Assembly (NCBI RefSeq): GCF_963924675.1
Contig: NC_089221.1
Span: 141,092,263 to 141,156,262 of the forward strand
Reading direction: 5' to 3'
From: Phocoena phocoena
Lineage: Eukaryota; Chordata; Mammalia; Artiodactyla; Phocoenidae
DNA length: 64,000 bases
Shown piece after piece: positions 49,788-62,023 of the stretch. The first letter of the stretch is position 1. The number at the start of each line of letters is the position of its first letter. The notes under the pieces were generated by a model, which saw only the letters and a program-made list of their open reading frames with translations, was not told the origin of the DNA and searched no databases. The position numbers and the translations under genes were made by a program.

Positions 49788-50679
49788 ATTAGAAGACAGA
49801 AAAACACACTACAGATGAAGGAGCAAGATAAAACCCCACCAGACCTAACAAATGAAGAGGAAATAGGCAGTCTACCTGAAAAAGGATTCAGAATAATGAT
49901 AGTAAAGATGATCCAAAATCTGGGAAATAGAATAGAGAAAATGCAAGAAACATTTAACAAGGACCTAGGAGAACTAAAGATGAAACAAACAACAATGAAC
50001 AACACAATAAATGAAATTAAAAATACCCTAGAAGGGTTCAATAGCAGAATAACTGATGCAGAAGAACGGATACATGACCTGGAAGATAAAATAGTGGAAA
50101 TAACTACTGCAGAGCATAATAAAGAAAAAAGACTGAAAAGAACTGAGGACAGTCTCAGAGACCTCAGGGACAACATTAAATTCACCAACATTCGAATTAT
50201 AGGGGTTCCAGAAGAAGAAGAGAAAAAGAAAGGGACTGAGAAAATATTTGAAGAGATTATAGTTGAAAACATCCCTAATATGGGAAAGGAAATAGTTAAT
50301 CATGTCCAGGAAGCACAGTGTCCCATACAGGATAAATCCAAGGAGAGACAGGCCAAGACACATATTATTCAAACTGTCAAAAATTAAATACAAAGAAAAC
50401 ATATTAAAACCAGCAAGGGAAAAACAACAAATAACACACAAGGGAATCCCCATAAGGTTAACAGCAGATCTTTCAGCAGAAACTCTGCAAGCCAGAAGGG
50501 ACTGGTAGGACATATTTAAAGTGATGAAGGAGAAAAACCTACAAACAAGATTACTCTACCCAGCAAGGATCTCATTCAGATTTGATGGAGAAATTAAAAC
50601 CTTTACAGACAAGCAAAAGCTGAGAGAGTTCAGCACCACCAAACCAGCTTTACAATAAATGCTAAAGGACCTTCTCTAG
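49788..50679 (+). pseudogene. L1 ORF1 pseudogene
   Basis: The homologous start would be at 49788, where ATT stands in place of ATG; the first in-frame Met is at 49815 (MKEQDKTPP). The frame runs open to a frameshift near 50320, and the continuation is in the frame that starts at 50302. Two further stops follow: TAG at 50506 after QARRDW, and TAA at 50656 just before the natural end. Visible parts: N-terminal tail, coiled coil (about 49900-50160, heptad-like EIKNTLEGFNSRITDAEERI), then the RNA-recognition region (IRIIGVPEEEE) and C-terminal domain remnants. ORF1 protein normally coats L1 RNA. Confidence 0.92.
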
Positions 50680-50737
50680 GCAAGAAACACAAAAGAAGGA
50701 AAAGACCTACAATAACAAACCCAAAACAATTAAGAAA

Positions 50738-53700
50738 ATGGGAATAGGAACATACATATCGATAATTACCTTAAATGTAAATGGATTAAATGCTCCCACC
50801 AAAAAACACAGACTGGCTGAATGGATACAAAAACAAGACCCATATATATGCTGTCTACAAGAGACCCACTTCAAACCTAGGGACACATACAGACTGAAAG
50901 TGAGGGGATGGAAAAAGATATTCCATGCAAATGGAAACCACAAGAAAGCTGGAGAAGCAATGCTCATATCAGACAAAATAGACTTTAAAATAAAGACTAT
51001 TACAAGAGACAAAGAAGGACACTACATAATGATCGAGAGATCGATCCAAGAAGAAGATATAACAATTGTAAATAATTATGCACCCGACATAGGAGCACCT
51101 CAATACATAAGGCAAATACTAACAGCCATAAAAGGGGAAATTGACAGTAACACATTCATAGTAGGGGACATTAACACCCCACTTTCACCAATGGACAGAT
51201 AATCCAAAATGAAAATAAATAAGGAAACACAAGCTTTAAATGATACATTAAACAAGATGGACTTAATTGATATTTATAGGACATTCCACCCCAAAACAAC
51301 AGAATACACATTTTTCTCAAGTGCTCATGAACATTCTCCAGGACAGATCATATCTTGGGTCACAAATCAAGCCTTGGTAAATTTAAGAAAACTGAAATTG
51401 TATCAAGTATCTTTTCTGACCACAACGCTATGAGACTAGATATCAATTACAGGAAAAGATCTGTAAAAAATACAAACACATAGAGGCTAAACAATACACT
51501 ACTTAATAACGAAGTGATCACTGAAGAAATCAAAGAGGAAATCAAAAAATACCTAGAAATAAATGACAATGGAGACACAACAACCGAAAACCTATGGGAT
51601 GCAGCAAAAGCATTTCTAAGAGGGAAGTTTATAGCAATACAATGCTACCTTAAGAAACAGGAAACATCTCGAATAAACAATCTAACCTTGCACATAAAGC
51701 AATTAGAGAAAGAAGAACAAAAAACCCGCAAAGTTAGCAGAAGGAAAGAAATCATAAAGATCAGATCAGATATAAATGAAAAAGAAATGAAGGAAATGAT
51801 AGCAAAGATCAATAAAACTAAAAGCTGGTTGTTTGAGAAGATAAACAAAATTGATAAACCATTAGCCAGACTCATCAAGAAAAAAGGGAAGAAAACTCAA
51901 AACAATAGAATTAGAAATGAAAACAGAGAAGTAACAACTGACACTGCATAAATACAAAAGATCATGAGATTACTACAAGCAACTCTATGCCAATAAAATG
52001 GAAAACCTGGAAGAAATGGACAAATTCTTAGAAATGCACAGCCTTCCAAGACTGAATCAGGAAGAAATAGAAAATATGAATAGACCAATCACAAGCACTG
52101 AAATTGAGATTTAAAAAAATCTTCCAACAAAGAAATGCCCAGGACCAGATGGCTTCACAGGCGAATTCTATCAAACATTTAGAGAAGAGCTAACAGCTAT
52201 CCTTCTCAAACTCTTCCAAAACATACCAGAGGGAGGAACACTCCCAAACTCATTCTAGAAGGCCATCATCACCCTGATACCAAAACCAGACAAATATGCC
52301 ACAAAAAATGAAAACTACAGGCCAATATCACTGATGAACATAGATGCAGAAATCCTCAACAAAATACTAGCAAACAGAATCCAACAGCACATTATAAGGA
52401 TCATACAACATGATCAAGTGGGTTTTATGCCAGGAATGCAAGGATTCTTGAATATATGTAAATCAATCAATGTGATACACCGTATTAACAGATTGAAGGA
52501 GAAAAACCATATGATTATCTCAATAGATACAGAGAAAGCTTTCGACAAAATTCAACACTCATTTATCATAAAAACCCTGCAGAAAGTAGGCATAGAGGGA
52601 TTTTCCTCAATATAATAAAGGCCATATATGACAAATGCACAGCCAACATCGTCCTCAGTGGTGAAAAACTGAAAGCATTTCCACTAAGATCAGGAACAAT
52701 ACAAGGTTGCCCACTCTCACCACTCTTATTCAACACAGTTTTGGAAGTTTCAGCCACAGCAATCAGAGAAGAAAAGGAAATAAAAGGAATCCAAATTGGA
52801 AAAGAAGAAGTAAAGCTGTCACTGTTTGCAGATGACATGATACTATACATAGGGAATCCTAAGGATGCTACCAGAAAACTACTAGAGCTAATCAATGAAT
52901 TTGGTAAAGTAGCAGGATACAAAATTAATGAACAGAAATCTCTGGCATTCCTATACACTAATGATGAAAAATCTCAAAGTGAAATCAAGAAAACACTCCC
53001 ATTTACCAGTGCAACAAAAAGATAAAATATCTAAGAATAAACCTACCTAAGGAGACAAAAGACCTGTATGCAGAAAATTGTAAGACACTGATGAAAGAAA
53101 TTAAAGATGATACAAATAGATGGAGAGATATACCATGTTCTTGGATTGGAAGAATCAACATTGTGAAAATGCCTCTACTACCCAAAGCAATCTACAGATA
53201 CAATGCAATCCCTATCAAACTACCATTGGTAGTTTTCACAGAACTAGAACAAAAAATTTCACAATTTGTATGGAAACATAGACCCTGAATAGCCAAAGCA
53301 ATCTTGAGAACAAAAAACGGAACTTTTTTGTTCCGTTCAACGGCTCCCTGAGTTCAGACTATACTACAAAGCTACAGTAATCAAGACAGTATAGTACTGG
53401 CACAAAAACAGAAAGATAGATCAATGGAACAGGATAGAAAGCCCAGAGATAAACCCACGCACATATGGTCATCTTATCTTTTATAAAGGAGGCAGGAATG
53501 TACAGTGGAGAAAGGACAGCCTCTTCAATAAGTGGTGCTGGGAAAACTGGACAGGTACATGTAAAAGTATGAGATTAGATCACTCCCTAACACCATACAC
53601 AAAAATAAGCTCAAAATGGATTAAAGACCTAAATGTAAGACTGGACACTATAAAACTCTTAGAGGAAAACATAGGCAGGACATTCCATGACATAAATCAC

Positions 53701-54480
53701 AGCAAGATCCTTTTTGACCCACCTCCTAGAGAAATGGAAATTAAAACCAAAATAAACAAATGGGACCTAATGAAACTTCAAAGCTTTTGCACAGAAAAGG
53801 AAACCATAAACAAGAGCAAAAGACAACCCTCAGAATGGGAGAAAATATTTGCAAATGAAGCAACTGACAAAGGATTAATCTCCAAAATTTATAAGCAGCT
53901 CATGCAGCGTAATAAAAAAACAAACAAGCCAATCCAAAAATGGGCAGAAGACCTAAATAGACATTTCTCCAAAGAAGATATACAGATTGCCAACAAACAC
54001 ATGAAAGAATGCTCAACATCATTAATCATTAGAGAAATGCAAATCAAAACTACAATGAGATATCATCTCACACCAGTCAGAATGGCCATCATCAAAAAAT
54101 CTAGAAACAATAAATGCTGGAGAGGGTGTGGAGAAAAGGGAACACTCGTGCACTGCTGGTGGGAATGTGAGTTGGTTCAGCCACTATGGAGAACAGTATG
54201 GAGGTTCCTTAAAGAACTATAAATAGAACTACCATATGACCCAGCAATCCCACTACTGGGCATATACCCTGAGAAAACGATAATTCAAAAAGAGTCATGT
54301 ACCAAAATGTTCATTGCAGCTCTATTTACAATAGCCAGGAGATGGAAACAACCTAAGTGTCCATCATCGGATGAATGGATAAAGAAGATGTGTCACATAT
54401 ATACAATGGAATATTACTCAGCCGTAAAAACAAATGAAATTGAGTTATTTGTAGTAAGTGGATGGACCTAGAGTCTGTCA
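50738..54480 (+). pseudogene. L1 ORF2 pseudogene (endonuclease-RT)
   Basis: Starts MGIGTYISIITLNVNGLN at 50738. Endonuclease landmarks: the Asn of NVNGLN, the Glu of CCLQETHF and the Asp/Asn of GDINTPL; the SDHNAM motif near 51416 is in another frame. Disablements: Ser-to-stop TAA at 51200, a one-base deletion near 51327, and later frameshifts. In RT, the FADD catalytic motif is intact at 52825-52836. A hairpin-forming replacement lies at 53316-53337. The C-terminal 217-codon block (53569-54222) includes the Cys-rich [18 protein letters not shown] region and ends in a premature stop. ORF2 normally nicks target DNA and reverse-transcribes L1 RNA in place. Confidence 0.93.
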
Positions 54481-54959
54481 TACAGAGTGAAGTAAGTCAG
54501 AAAGAGAAAAACAAATACCGTATGCTAACACATATATATATGGAATCTAAAAGAAAAAAAAATGGTCATGAAGAACCTATGGGCAAGACTGGAATAAAGA
54601 CGCAGACCTACTAGAGAATGGACTTGAGGATATGGGGAGGGGGAAGGGTAAGCTGGGACAAAGTGAGAGAGTGGCATGGACATATATACACTACCAAACA
54701 TAAGGTAGATAGCTAGTGGGAAGCAACTGCATAGCACAGGGAGATCAGATCGGTGCTTTTTGACCACCTAGAGGGGTGGGATATGGAGGGTGGGAGAGAG
54801 GGAGACACAAGAGGGATGAGATATGGGAACCTATGTATATGTATAACTGATTCACTATGTTATAAAGCAGAAATTAACACACCATTGTAAAGCATTTATA
54901 CTCCAATAAAGGTGTAAAAAAAAGAATAATCAAATAAGTAAGATAATAAATATAAAAAC

Positions 54960-55085
54960 AGTGGCTAACATTTTTAGTGCATTTATTATGTAAGAGCTTT
55001 ACCTGAAATAACATCATTTGATTCTTACACCAGCCATTTCTGGGAGTAAATATTAATATCTTATTTGAGAAATGAAGGAATATAG
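54960..55085 (-). repeat. MIR/L2-like relic
   Basis: A short reverse MIR-type phrase: gtgcatttattatgtaagagc ttta and tgagaaatgaagg. Diverged. Bases 55086-55661 hold nothing I can name. Confidence 0.45.
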
Positions 55086-55661
55086 TCAAGAGGAAGCAGG
55101 GCTAGTCACCCTCCATCCAAATCTAACACCCTTCTTTCTACACACTTCTGGGATGAAAGAGGATTTGATATTCTAATCCGCAATCAGCATGTACACAGCT
55201 TCCCTGTTCTAATTTCAAATCATCATTGCCTTTTTTGTCTATAATTAATAATAGTTTCTTAGTGTTGAATGTCTATACCTTAGGCAATGAACATACCATT
55301 TTAGTTTCAAACTTTGATGCCTAAACATTGCATCTAAATTCCTCCACTGAACCTTCACATTTCCTGAATTGGTTCTAGTGCTGAATTCAGCCTGGTTGTA
55401 TTAGTATAACCAGAGTCTACTCTGAAGAGTCGCTGATTTAACTGTACTTGTCATTATATATTACGTGACTCTAGATCTGGCCTAACACAATTTCCTTATA
55501 TTTATATCCCATCACTTGGAATTTAATCCTTTTATCTCCTTAATTGCCTCTCATACCATGTGAACTTACTCCTTCCTCTCCCTTTGCTGATGGCATTCTC
55601 TGATCTAGAATGTTATTCTATTCTGTCTCTATTCATAACTTTCCAGGATGAGAGTCTCATC

Positions 55662-56082
55662 TGTTATGGAATGTGCACTCCCCAAATTTACGTTAAATCC
55701 CTACTCTCAAGTCCCTTAGAACATGACCTTATTTGGAAATAGGGTCATTGCAGACATAATTAGTTAAGATGAGGTCACACTACAGTAGAGTGGACCCTTT
55801 ATCTAATATGTCTGATGTCCTTATTAAAAAAAAAAACAAACACACACACACAAGGAGAACATCATGGAAAGAATGAAGTCATGCTGCCACAAGTCAGCGA
55901 ACTACCAGAAGCTAGGAGAGAGACTGGGAAGAGATCCTTCCCTAGTACCTCCAGAGTGAGCATGGCCTCGCCAACACCTTGATTTCAGATTTCTGGCCTC
56001 CATAACTGTGGGACAATAAATTTCTGTTCTAAACCAGCTATTCGTGGTCCTTTGTTTCAACAGCCCTAGAAAGCTAATACAC
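55662..56082 (+). mobile_element. MLT1-type LTR (MaLR/ERVL), solo
   Basis: Begins tgttatggaatgtgcactcc and reads in MLT1 order: accttatttggaaataggg, aattagttaagatgaggtc, gatgtccttatt, gaactaccagaagctagg, tggcctccataactgtggg, caataaatttctgtt, gaaagctaatac. A short A/CA-rich stretch near 55825-55850 interrupts it. Solo LTR with no internal genes. Confidence 0.93.
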
Positions 56083-56169
56083 CATCCACAAAGCCATATT
56101 TTGGGCTCTCTCCTTCCTCATTAATCTCATATGCTGCCCAATAGTAATATTACTTAAACAGCAAAACCA

Positions 56170-56400
56170 AACCAACAATGTCATGAGCTTTACTGAATGC
56201 CAAGAGCTTGATATACACATTATTTTATTTCACTATTATGCAGACCTATAAGATAGGTACTACTATTGTGCAGATTTTAATTATGAAAAAATAAGGCCCC
56301 AGAAAGTTTAAGTAACTTGCCTATGTTCTCACAAGTGGGAAGTAGGACTCAAATCAATAGCTCTCTGACAGTGCTTTCTAAACTCTACTGTCTCTGATAT
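56170..56400 (-). repeat. MIR
   Basis: Reverse MIR: gagctttactgaatgccaag, aggccccagaaagtttaagtaacttgcctatg, aagtaggactcaaatc (read in parts). Confidence 0.75.
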
Positions 56401-56489
56401 TTTTTAACCATGCCACATAACTAAGGATTTACTTATATGTTTTATATTATTCTCAAGGTATTTCCACATCTCACACCAAAGAAAGTAAC

Positions 56490-56740
56490 AGCGAAAACTT
56501 ACAGAGTGCTTATTACAAGCTGTGTGACCTTCATCTACCCTTGCTAAATGTACTTTTTACAGCAACCCTGTGTCTGTTTAGTCTCAATTCACAAATGAGG
56601 AAATTTAAGCATGGTATTTTAAGCAGCCAGCCTAAAGTCAGACAACGATGGATTGCCAGGGCCAGTTTGACCTCAGAGTGTCGACTCCTAACTGCTACCC
56701 TGTACCAGCTCCCAGTGGCATCTTTGAAAACACAGGCCCT
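56490..56740 (-). repeat. MIR relic
   Basis: Reverse MIR-type text with ttcacaaatgaggaaattta, cagcctaaagtcagac and ggattgccagggcc; adjacent to the previous MIR but apparently a separate insertion. Confidence 0.55.
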
Positions 56741-58444
56741 GTTCATGCTCCAATTATTTCCTTTTATATCTGCCATAAAGCTGAAAAGATAATAAGTTCT
56801 AAATAATTTTTTTCAGGAAGAACAGAAGGAAACTCCAGGGAGAATGTGACTGGTACTGCTCCCATTGCCTCTGGAAACTGGTCTGGGTTACTCACTACAA
56901 ACAGGCATAGGTTGCCTTTTCTCTCATTTTAAGAGTCTCCTCCAAAACTGGTGTAATATTCAGCAGTCAGTGTCATTTAATCAATATTTATGGTTGACAG
57001 CCTCTACAAAAGTATTCCTTTTATCAGGAGAATCTTTTTAAACAAAAGGGAAAATCATCTCCAAAATGGATTTAATAAAATCAACAAATTAATCTTTAAA
57101 GAAGTTTTTACTATGATATCACCAGAATAAATGAGAAGATACCAAAAATATTTTAGAAAAAAAGCACCTATTACATATTTTGATATTTGCACAATAAACG
57201 GACCCTCAAAACTGCAAGGACAATCGTGAATATCCCCTACTAAAGAATATATATATATTATACATATATATATATTTTTTAATTGAGATCTGTAAGCATG
57301 CTAGCCCAAAGAGCAGGAAGTGTTATAAATAAATATTACACAAAGAAACTAAAGGTGGATTTCTTTTATCCAACTTCTCCTCAAGAAAACTTTTTTTAAT
57401 TACTGTAGATGTTACTCCTGTGTACTCCCTAATTTCATTTTTAAGCCAACGGGAAATATATTTCCTACTGTTGTTATGAAACCTCCAAAGTTAATTACTG
57501 AAAATAGTTGGATTATTTTTTGCTTATCTTTATTCTGTTGGGACTATACACCATTTGCATGTAGCAATGTAGGGTGAGTTCACTTCCGACACAGTCAATT
57601 ATATAAGTCTATCGACAGCTATTTTATTATGGGAACAATAGAGACAGACGGCTCGGACTCTGTGATGAATGTAGATTAGAGAGAGGTCACCCTGACATAC
57701 ATAATTAGTTTTAGAATGTTAAGTTAATAGGTAGAATGCCCCTAAGGCAACCATACATTAAGGCTGAAGATGCAGGATCTGTAGTCTGGCTCCTGTCTGC
57801 TGTTGTCAGCACTGACATGGCTCAATGCACTGCTTGTGAAATGGCATAAGGTATTATGGCAAAACTAAATGGCTGTAAAAACAAAATTTGCATAATACTA
57901 TGGTCATACTACATATATTGCCCTTCAGAAACATTTGTGCATCTAAATTATTATGTAAATTCCTAATGGGGGTTTGTTCAGATAGATAAATCTTTGGGTG
58001 ACTTATTAGAACTAAATAGATGTTTAAACAAGGGTTCAATAAGCAATCAATAACAATATTCAGAGAAATATTAAATTTCTAGTCTGTACTTGCTGTGGAT
58101 ATTAGCTTAAAATGTGAAGGTGAAATAAAATACATTTTTTTCCAGTTATAAATTATTTGCTATTCCATCCATGTGTAGGTAAAAAATAATATCTACAGCA
58201 AAGTTTATCTACAGAAGGAGGGTGAAAGATGATATCCAAACTTTGCTTTCATTTTAATCAATGGCTGATAATAGTTTGCATTATTATTACTGTCATTAAC
58301 CTGTCTGAATGAAGAGAAGGATGATTTTTATAGAGAACAAATAACATTTTCTAGACATTTCTAGGACAAACTTGAAGCAATCTAGAGACATATCTGCAGT
58401 ATAATCTGTGCCATACATTATACTATTTTATGTCAATATATAAT
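56741..58444. other. Unrecognised AT-rich non-coding sequence
   Basis: Contains an AT-dinucleotide patch at 57246-57276. The portion at 57400-58340 is free of recognisable repeats and rich in TAAT and TTTGCAT words; it may be conserved non-coding DNA, but this cannot be seen from one sequence. Confidence 0.4.
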
Positions 58445-58640
58445 TATTTGTTCACATTTTAGTGTTTACTATGGGGCAGGCACTAAAGTAGATAACCTAT
58501 TATGCTATCTACTTTAATATGCAGAGCATACCTGAAAGGTAGATATTATTATCCACATTTTACTGATGAGGTAAATGAGACCTGTTGGTTGATCTGATCA
58601 CTTAACCAAATGATAAGAAGTTGAGGAATCTGAAGCTCAT
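58445..58640 (-). repeat. MIR
   Basis: Reverse MIR: ttactatggggcaggcacta, gtagatattattatccac, attttactgatgagg, taaatgagacc. Confidence 0.75.
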
Positions 58641-58744
58641 TTTCTAATAGCTTTATATGATTTTTTTTTCTTTATATCATTCACATCCCAAATGATTGAG
58701 CTAGGCTATATACATTTAGGTTTAGATTAAACAAACAATTAGTA

Positions 58745-58870
58745 AGTATATTATTTATCTCCAGCACCAAGTTAGATACTTTCTCAATAATCTGTAGGAT
58801 ACTTTCTGAATCTATAGCCCAGAAAAGTTAAGCAACTTCCTTAAGGTCATATGGTCAGAGTGCAAAGGTC
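58745..58870 (-). repeat. MIR relic
   Basis: Short reverse MIR text: agcccagaaaagttaagcaac, ttccttaaggtcatatggtc. Confidence 0.55.
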
Positions 58871-58879
58871 ATACTTAAT

Positions 58880-59812
58880 TTGTAAATGTTGGTTTCCATT
58901 TTGTCACAACCTCTGAGAATTCAGTTGATACTCACCCAGTGAAAGCTTCAGTGCTTGTAAGGCTGTCATAAAAATACCAGGTTTGTGTTCGTGCAAAATT
59001 CAGTTTGTGTTGCAGTACAAGTAACAGAATACCCAGTAGAATTTGTGACTTCAACAATCAGAGCATGTATACTGCACTTGTCAAGAAGGCCAGAGAACTT
59101 CCAGGTTGCTTCAGCAGCTCAGTGATGAAAACAAGAACACAGATGATTCTCATCTGTCTACTCTACCCGTACAAAATGTTGATAGTATCCCACTCATGGT
59201 CACAAGACAGTGACTGTACTTCTGGGTGTCGTAGGCAGACATCACCAAATCCGGTGGTCATTCCATTCCTTGGTAAGATAATAAAATGTAAAACATTTTA
59301 GGAGAATAAAAGAGCCTCAGCAGACTCCCCTTTGGATGTTCTCAGCTATGTCTTGGTTGCTTGAAGAAGCAGGTCCTAGTTGCTGAGAGAGCTGGGGAAG
59401 TAAGTAACTGACATTTTCAACACCGTAGGGTGAAGGAGTCTATGCCAACAAAAAGAGAAGGTGGGCGTGGTAGATAATGGTGAAGGGCAGTGGCCATCTG
59501 TTATGCAACCATTAATGTCTGCTTCAGCATCATGCCTTGATATTCAATTCTATAGATGTGGGATATGTTGATCTTTCAACAAGATAGACACCTACCTAGT
59601 AATACACGGAAGGAAAGGCTACAAAATCCCAGCCAGACAGAGTCTGTCATTTCTAAATCTTTGTTTCAACTTCATCACAATGTCTGAGAATTCACTGGAT
59701 GCTCAGTAAAAGCATCAGTATTCCTAAGGCTTCCATAAAAATGTCAGGTTTGTGTTTGTACAATTTAGGTTTCTTTGACATACAAGTTACAGATCACCTA
59801 ATATAGTTAGTG
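58880..59812 (+). repeat. Diverged direct duplication (two copies, about 770 bp apart)
   Basis: Copy A at 58880-59050 and copy B at 59650-59812 share the same order of words: ctgagaattca, cagt(g)aaagc, tcagt, taaggct, cataaaaat, caggtttgtgtt and tacaagt, plus a gtgac end. Identity by eye is about 70 percent with small gaps. Copy A runs into text resembling a common old mammalian repeat (gtaacagaatacccag, cagcagctcagtgatg) between the copies. The family is unnamed; either two insertions of one repeat or an old segmental duplication. Confidence 0.7.
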
Positions 59813-61786
59813 ACAAATAGACCAACAGACTCTGTTCCAAGCAATTATGAAAATTTTTAAAAAGCTGGCCAGTATTTTCTCAGAGACAATGACAGTAAAA
59901 TAAAATTTCACAGAGTAACTATTCCCCACTGTTAGATAAATGCCAAGTAAAAACCAATTATTTATTTTATAATTATTATTTTATGGAAAAAATATTGGAA
60001 AAACATCATTTCAAAAGCTGAAGATGATTCTACAGCAATTGAATATCATAATGGAGCATATCATCTTGTATCAAATGATTGATCAACTACAGCTTTAATT
60101 ATTCTATAATATATATGTATCTCAACACTCACACTATTCTAGTATTTATTTCAATTCTTCCCCATTTACAAAGTTTTTAGACTAACTTCTAATTTGCTGA
60201 AGTCTTGCAGACATTCACAAAATCTAAGTGGTCCCTAAGTCAACCATATTTTTCTTAGCAGAGATGAACTTTCCAAGAAAATATATGCAAGAATATTTAT
60301 GCCTGCACTCAGTGAAAAGGAAATTAAGCAGCATTTCTGGTACCCTAAGTTTTGTACCTAACCCATTGGGTAACATTCCACCAAGAGCTACCAACCACCA
60401 CAAAAACATCAATAAAAAAGTGTGTGTTGTTTCCATGTACAGGTGTGATAAATAAAATACTTGAAATGTTACCATGCAAGAAATGACAGTTACCTAATTT
60501 TCAAATATGCATCTACAGATAAATGATTTTTTAGTGAAAGACACAGCTGGTCCTGATTTTCTCCTAAGCAAATTTCTGAATTCCCTGTGTGACAGAGTCC
60601 TGAAAAGTTAGATCCATGTTAGATTTCTAGACATCAGAGTTTAATGTAAAGACAAAACAGTACTGACCTGTAAGGTGCAGAGCATGAAATAATATTTTAG
60701 CAACAATTCCAAAGATAAGATTGAATATTGAAGCAAAAGAATTAGAATCTATGTGTATGTGCACACACACATATATTTTGCACGTGCACAGAGATGAGAG
60801 TCAGATGTTTCCAATGTGTAATCAAAAGTAGTGCCTAGAGATGTGGCTTAAGGCATAGCCCATGGCCCATTTTACAGGGTTCCCATTACCATATACTTCA
60901 GGTGGAGCAGGGAGCAATGATGACTCAGGTGTTACTGAAGAAAATATGTTGCCATCATCTCATAGAAAATACCTTCTTTTCTAGTAATCAGTAAACAGTG
61001 TCTGCTTCTAATTTACTTCCCTGATTTTCTCACTCATTGCAGGAATGAGTTGTGAGAAATCATCCAATGATGGAGACCAGAGTGGAGGAATATAGTTCTC
61101 ATGTCATGACACAAGAGATTTTCCATGAGGAAGTGGAGTGTATGCCTAGAACTGTTAAAAAATCATTGTGTGGGCAGAGAGAACCCCTTGCTATTGGAGA
61201 CCTATGGCAATGCCTTGATTCAGTAGGACACATTTTATAAGAAAATCATTTTAAGATTAGAATTTATAAAAGATACACACAATCTAGTGGCCACTGGGCT
61301 AAATGTGGCCTGCAGATGCCTTATGTTTATCCAGTGCCGTGTTTAATCAAGCTTTAATCTGAGTGTCTCTAGTCAGGGAGCAAATGCCATAGTTCATGGA
61401 AGGTGCTACCTGGCCTCTTCTCATGTTTCAGTTAACAGTCTAGTAACTAAAGGCACTTGAGGTTCCCCTCCCAGTGTAGGTACAGGGGTGTCTGGTCTAG
61501 ATGGAGTCAGGATTCATGGCTTGGTGAGTGGAGCACAGAATGGGTTCATCCCTGACCCCTTTTGTGCAGTTTATTATCCTCACCACCAAATATAGTGTCC
61601 ATCTTTTTTCTTAAACCATGAGCCTTCAGCTAAAGGATTTTGTCGAACCATTTTCTACAGTTATGAAAACAATATATGTTCTTTATTTTCTCCATTTAAA
61701 ATAATTACACTGAATACATCGTTTCAAACAATACGACACTCTGTATCCTCCATGAAATTCAGATATGCCTAACCCCCACCCCCATT
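59813..61786. other. Unrecognised non-coding sequence
   Basis: No gene or nameable repeat. A short alternating CA/TA patch near 60762-60780. A 62-codon frame at 61052-61240 has no family resemblance. Confidence 0.5.
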
Positions 61787-61800
61787 AAGAATCACTAATG

Positions 61801-62009
61801 GGGCTTCCCTGGTGGCGCAGCGGTTGAGAGTCCGCCTGCCGATGCAGGGGACGCGGGTTCGTACCCCGGTCCGGGAAGATCCCACGTGCCGTGGAGCGGC
61901 TGGGCCCGTGAGCCATGGCCGCTGAGCCTGCGCGTCCGGAGCCTGTGCTCCGCGGCGGGAGAGGCCACAGCAGTGAGAGGCCCGCGTACCGCAAAAAAAA
62001 AAAAAAAAA
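61801..62009 (+). mobile_element. CHR-type SINE (copy 7), best-preserved
   Basis: Complete cetacean SINE: head gggcttccctggtggcgcag, body with many intact CpGs, end gcccgcgtaccgc and a 19-base A-tail. The exact TSD aagaatcactaatg at 61787-61800 and 62010-62023 gives firm boundaries. High CpG retention and exact TSD suggest the youngest SINE in the window. Plus orientation. Confidence 0.98.
61813..61866 (+). promoter_or_regulatory. Internal pol III promoter (A and B boxes) of SINE copy 7
   Basis: A box tggcgcagcgg at 61813-61823 fits TRGYNNANNNG. B box ggttcgtaccc at 61856-61866 fits the tRNA B box with one substitution. Spacing is 32 bp, as in the tRNA ancestor. This supports the tRNA origin and directs transcription through the element. 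Confidence 0.85.
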
Positions 62010-62023
62010 AAGAATCACTAATG

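Larger units (their letters stand above)
47850..54921 (+). mobile_element. Structurally complete LINE-1 (about 7.07 kb)
   Basis: A 12-bp target duplication aagaataatcaa at 47838-47849 and 54922-54933 bounds the copy (a few A residues are ambiguous with the tail). Parts: 5'UTR 47850-49787, GC-rich with CpG sites near 48100-48350 and a T-rich segment at 49060-49290; ORF1 49788-50679; ORF2 about 50738-54480; 3'UTR ending with aataaa at 54905. Both ORFs are disabled by stops and frameshifts, so the element is not autonomous. It is the most intact L1 here; its 3'UTR family matches the element at 8.4-12.2 kb. Orientation is plus throughout, with no inversion. Confidence 0.96.

Noticed and set aside
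49535..50272. 245-codon minus-strand frame as a membrane protein
   Set aside because: It is the antisense shadow of ORF1; its hydrophobic, Ser/Phe-rich composition comes from the A-rich sense strand.
49599..50387. Longest open frame (262 codons) as a host gene
   Set aside because: Its sequence is the L1 ORF1 protein, with a coiled coil and an RNA-binding part, in the right place inside a TSD-bounded L1, and it ends by frameshift.
61813..61883. tRNA gene
   Set aside because: The A and B boxes belong to a tRNA-derived SINE; no cloverleaf or acceptor stem is preserved.
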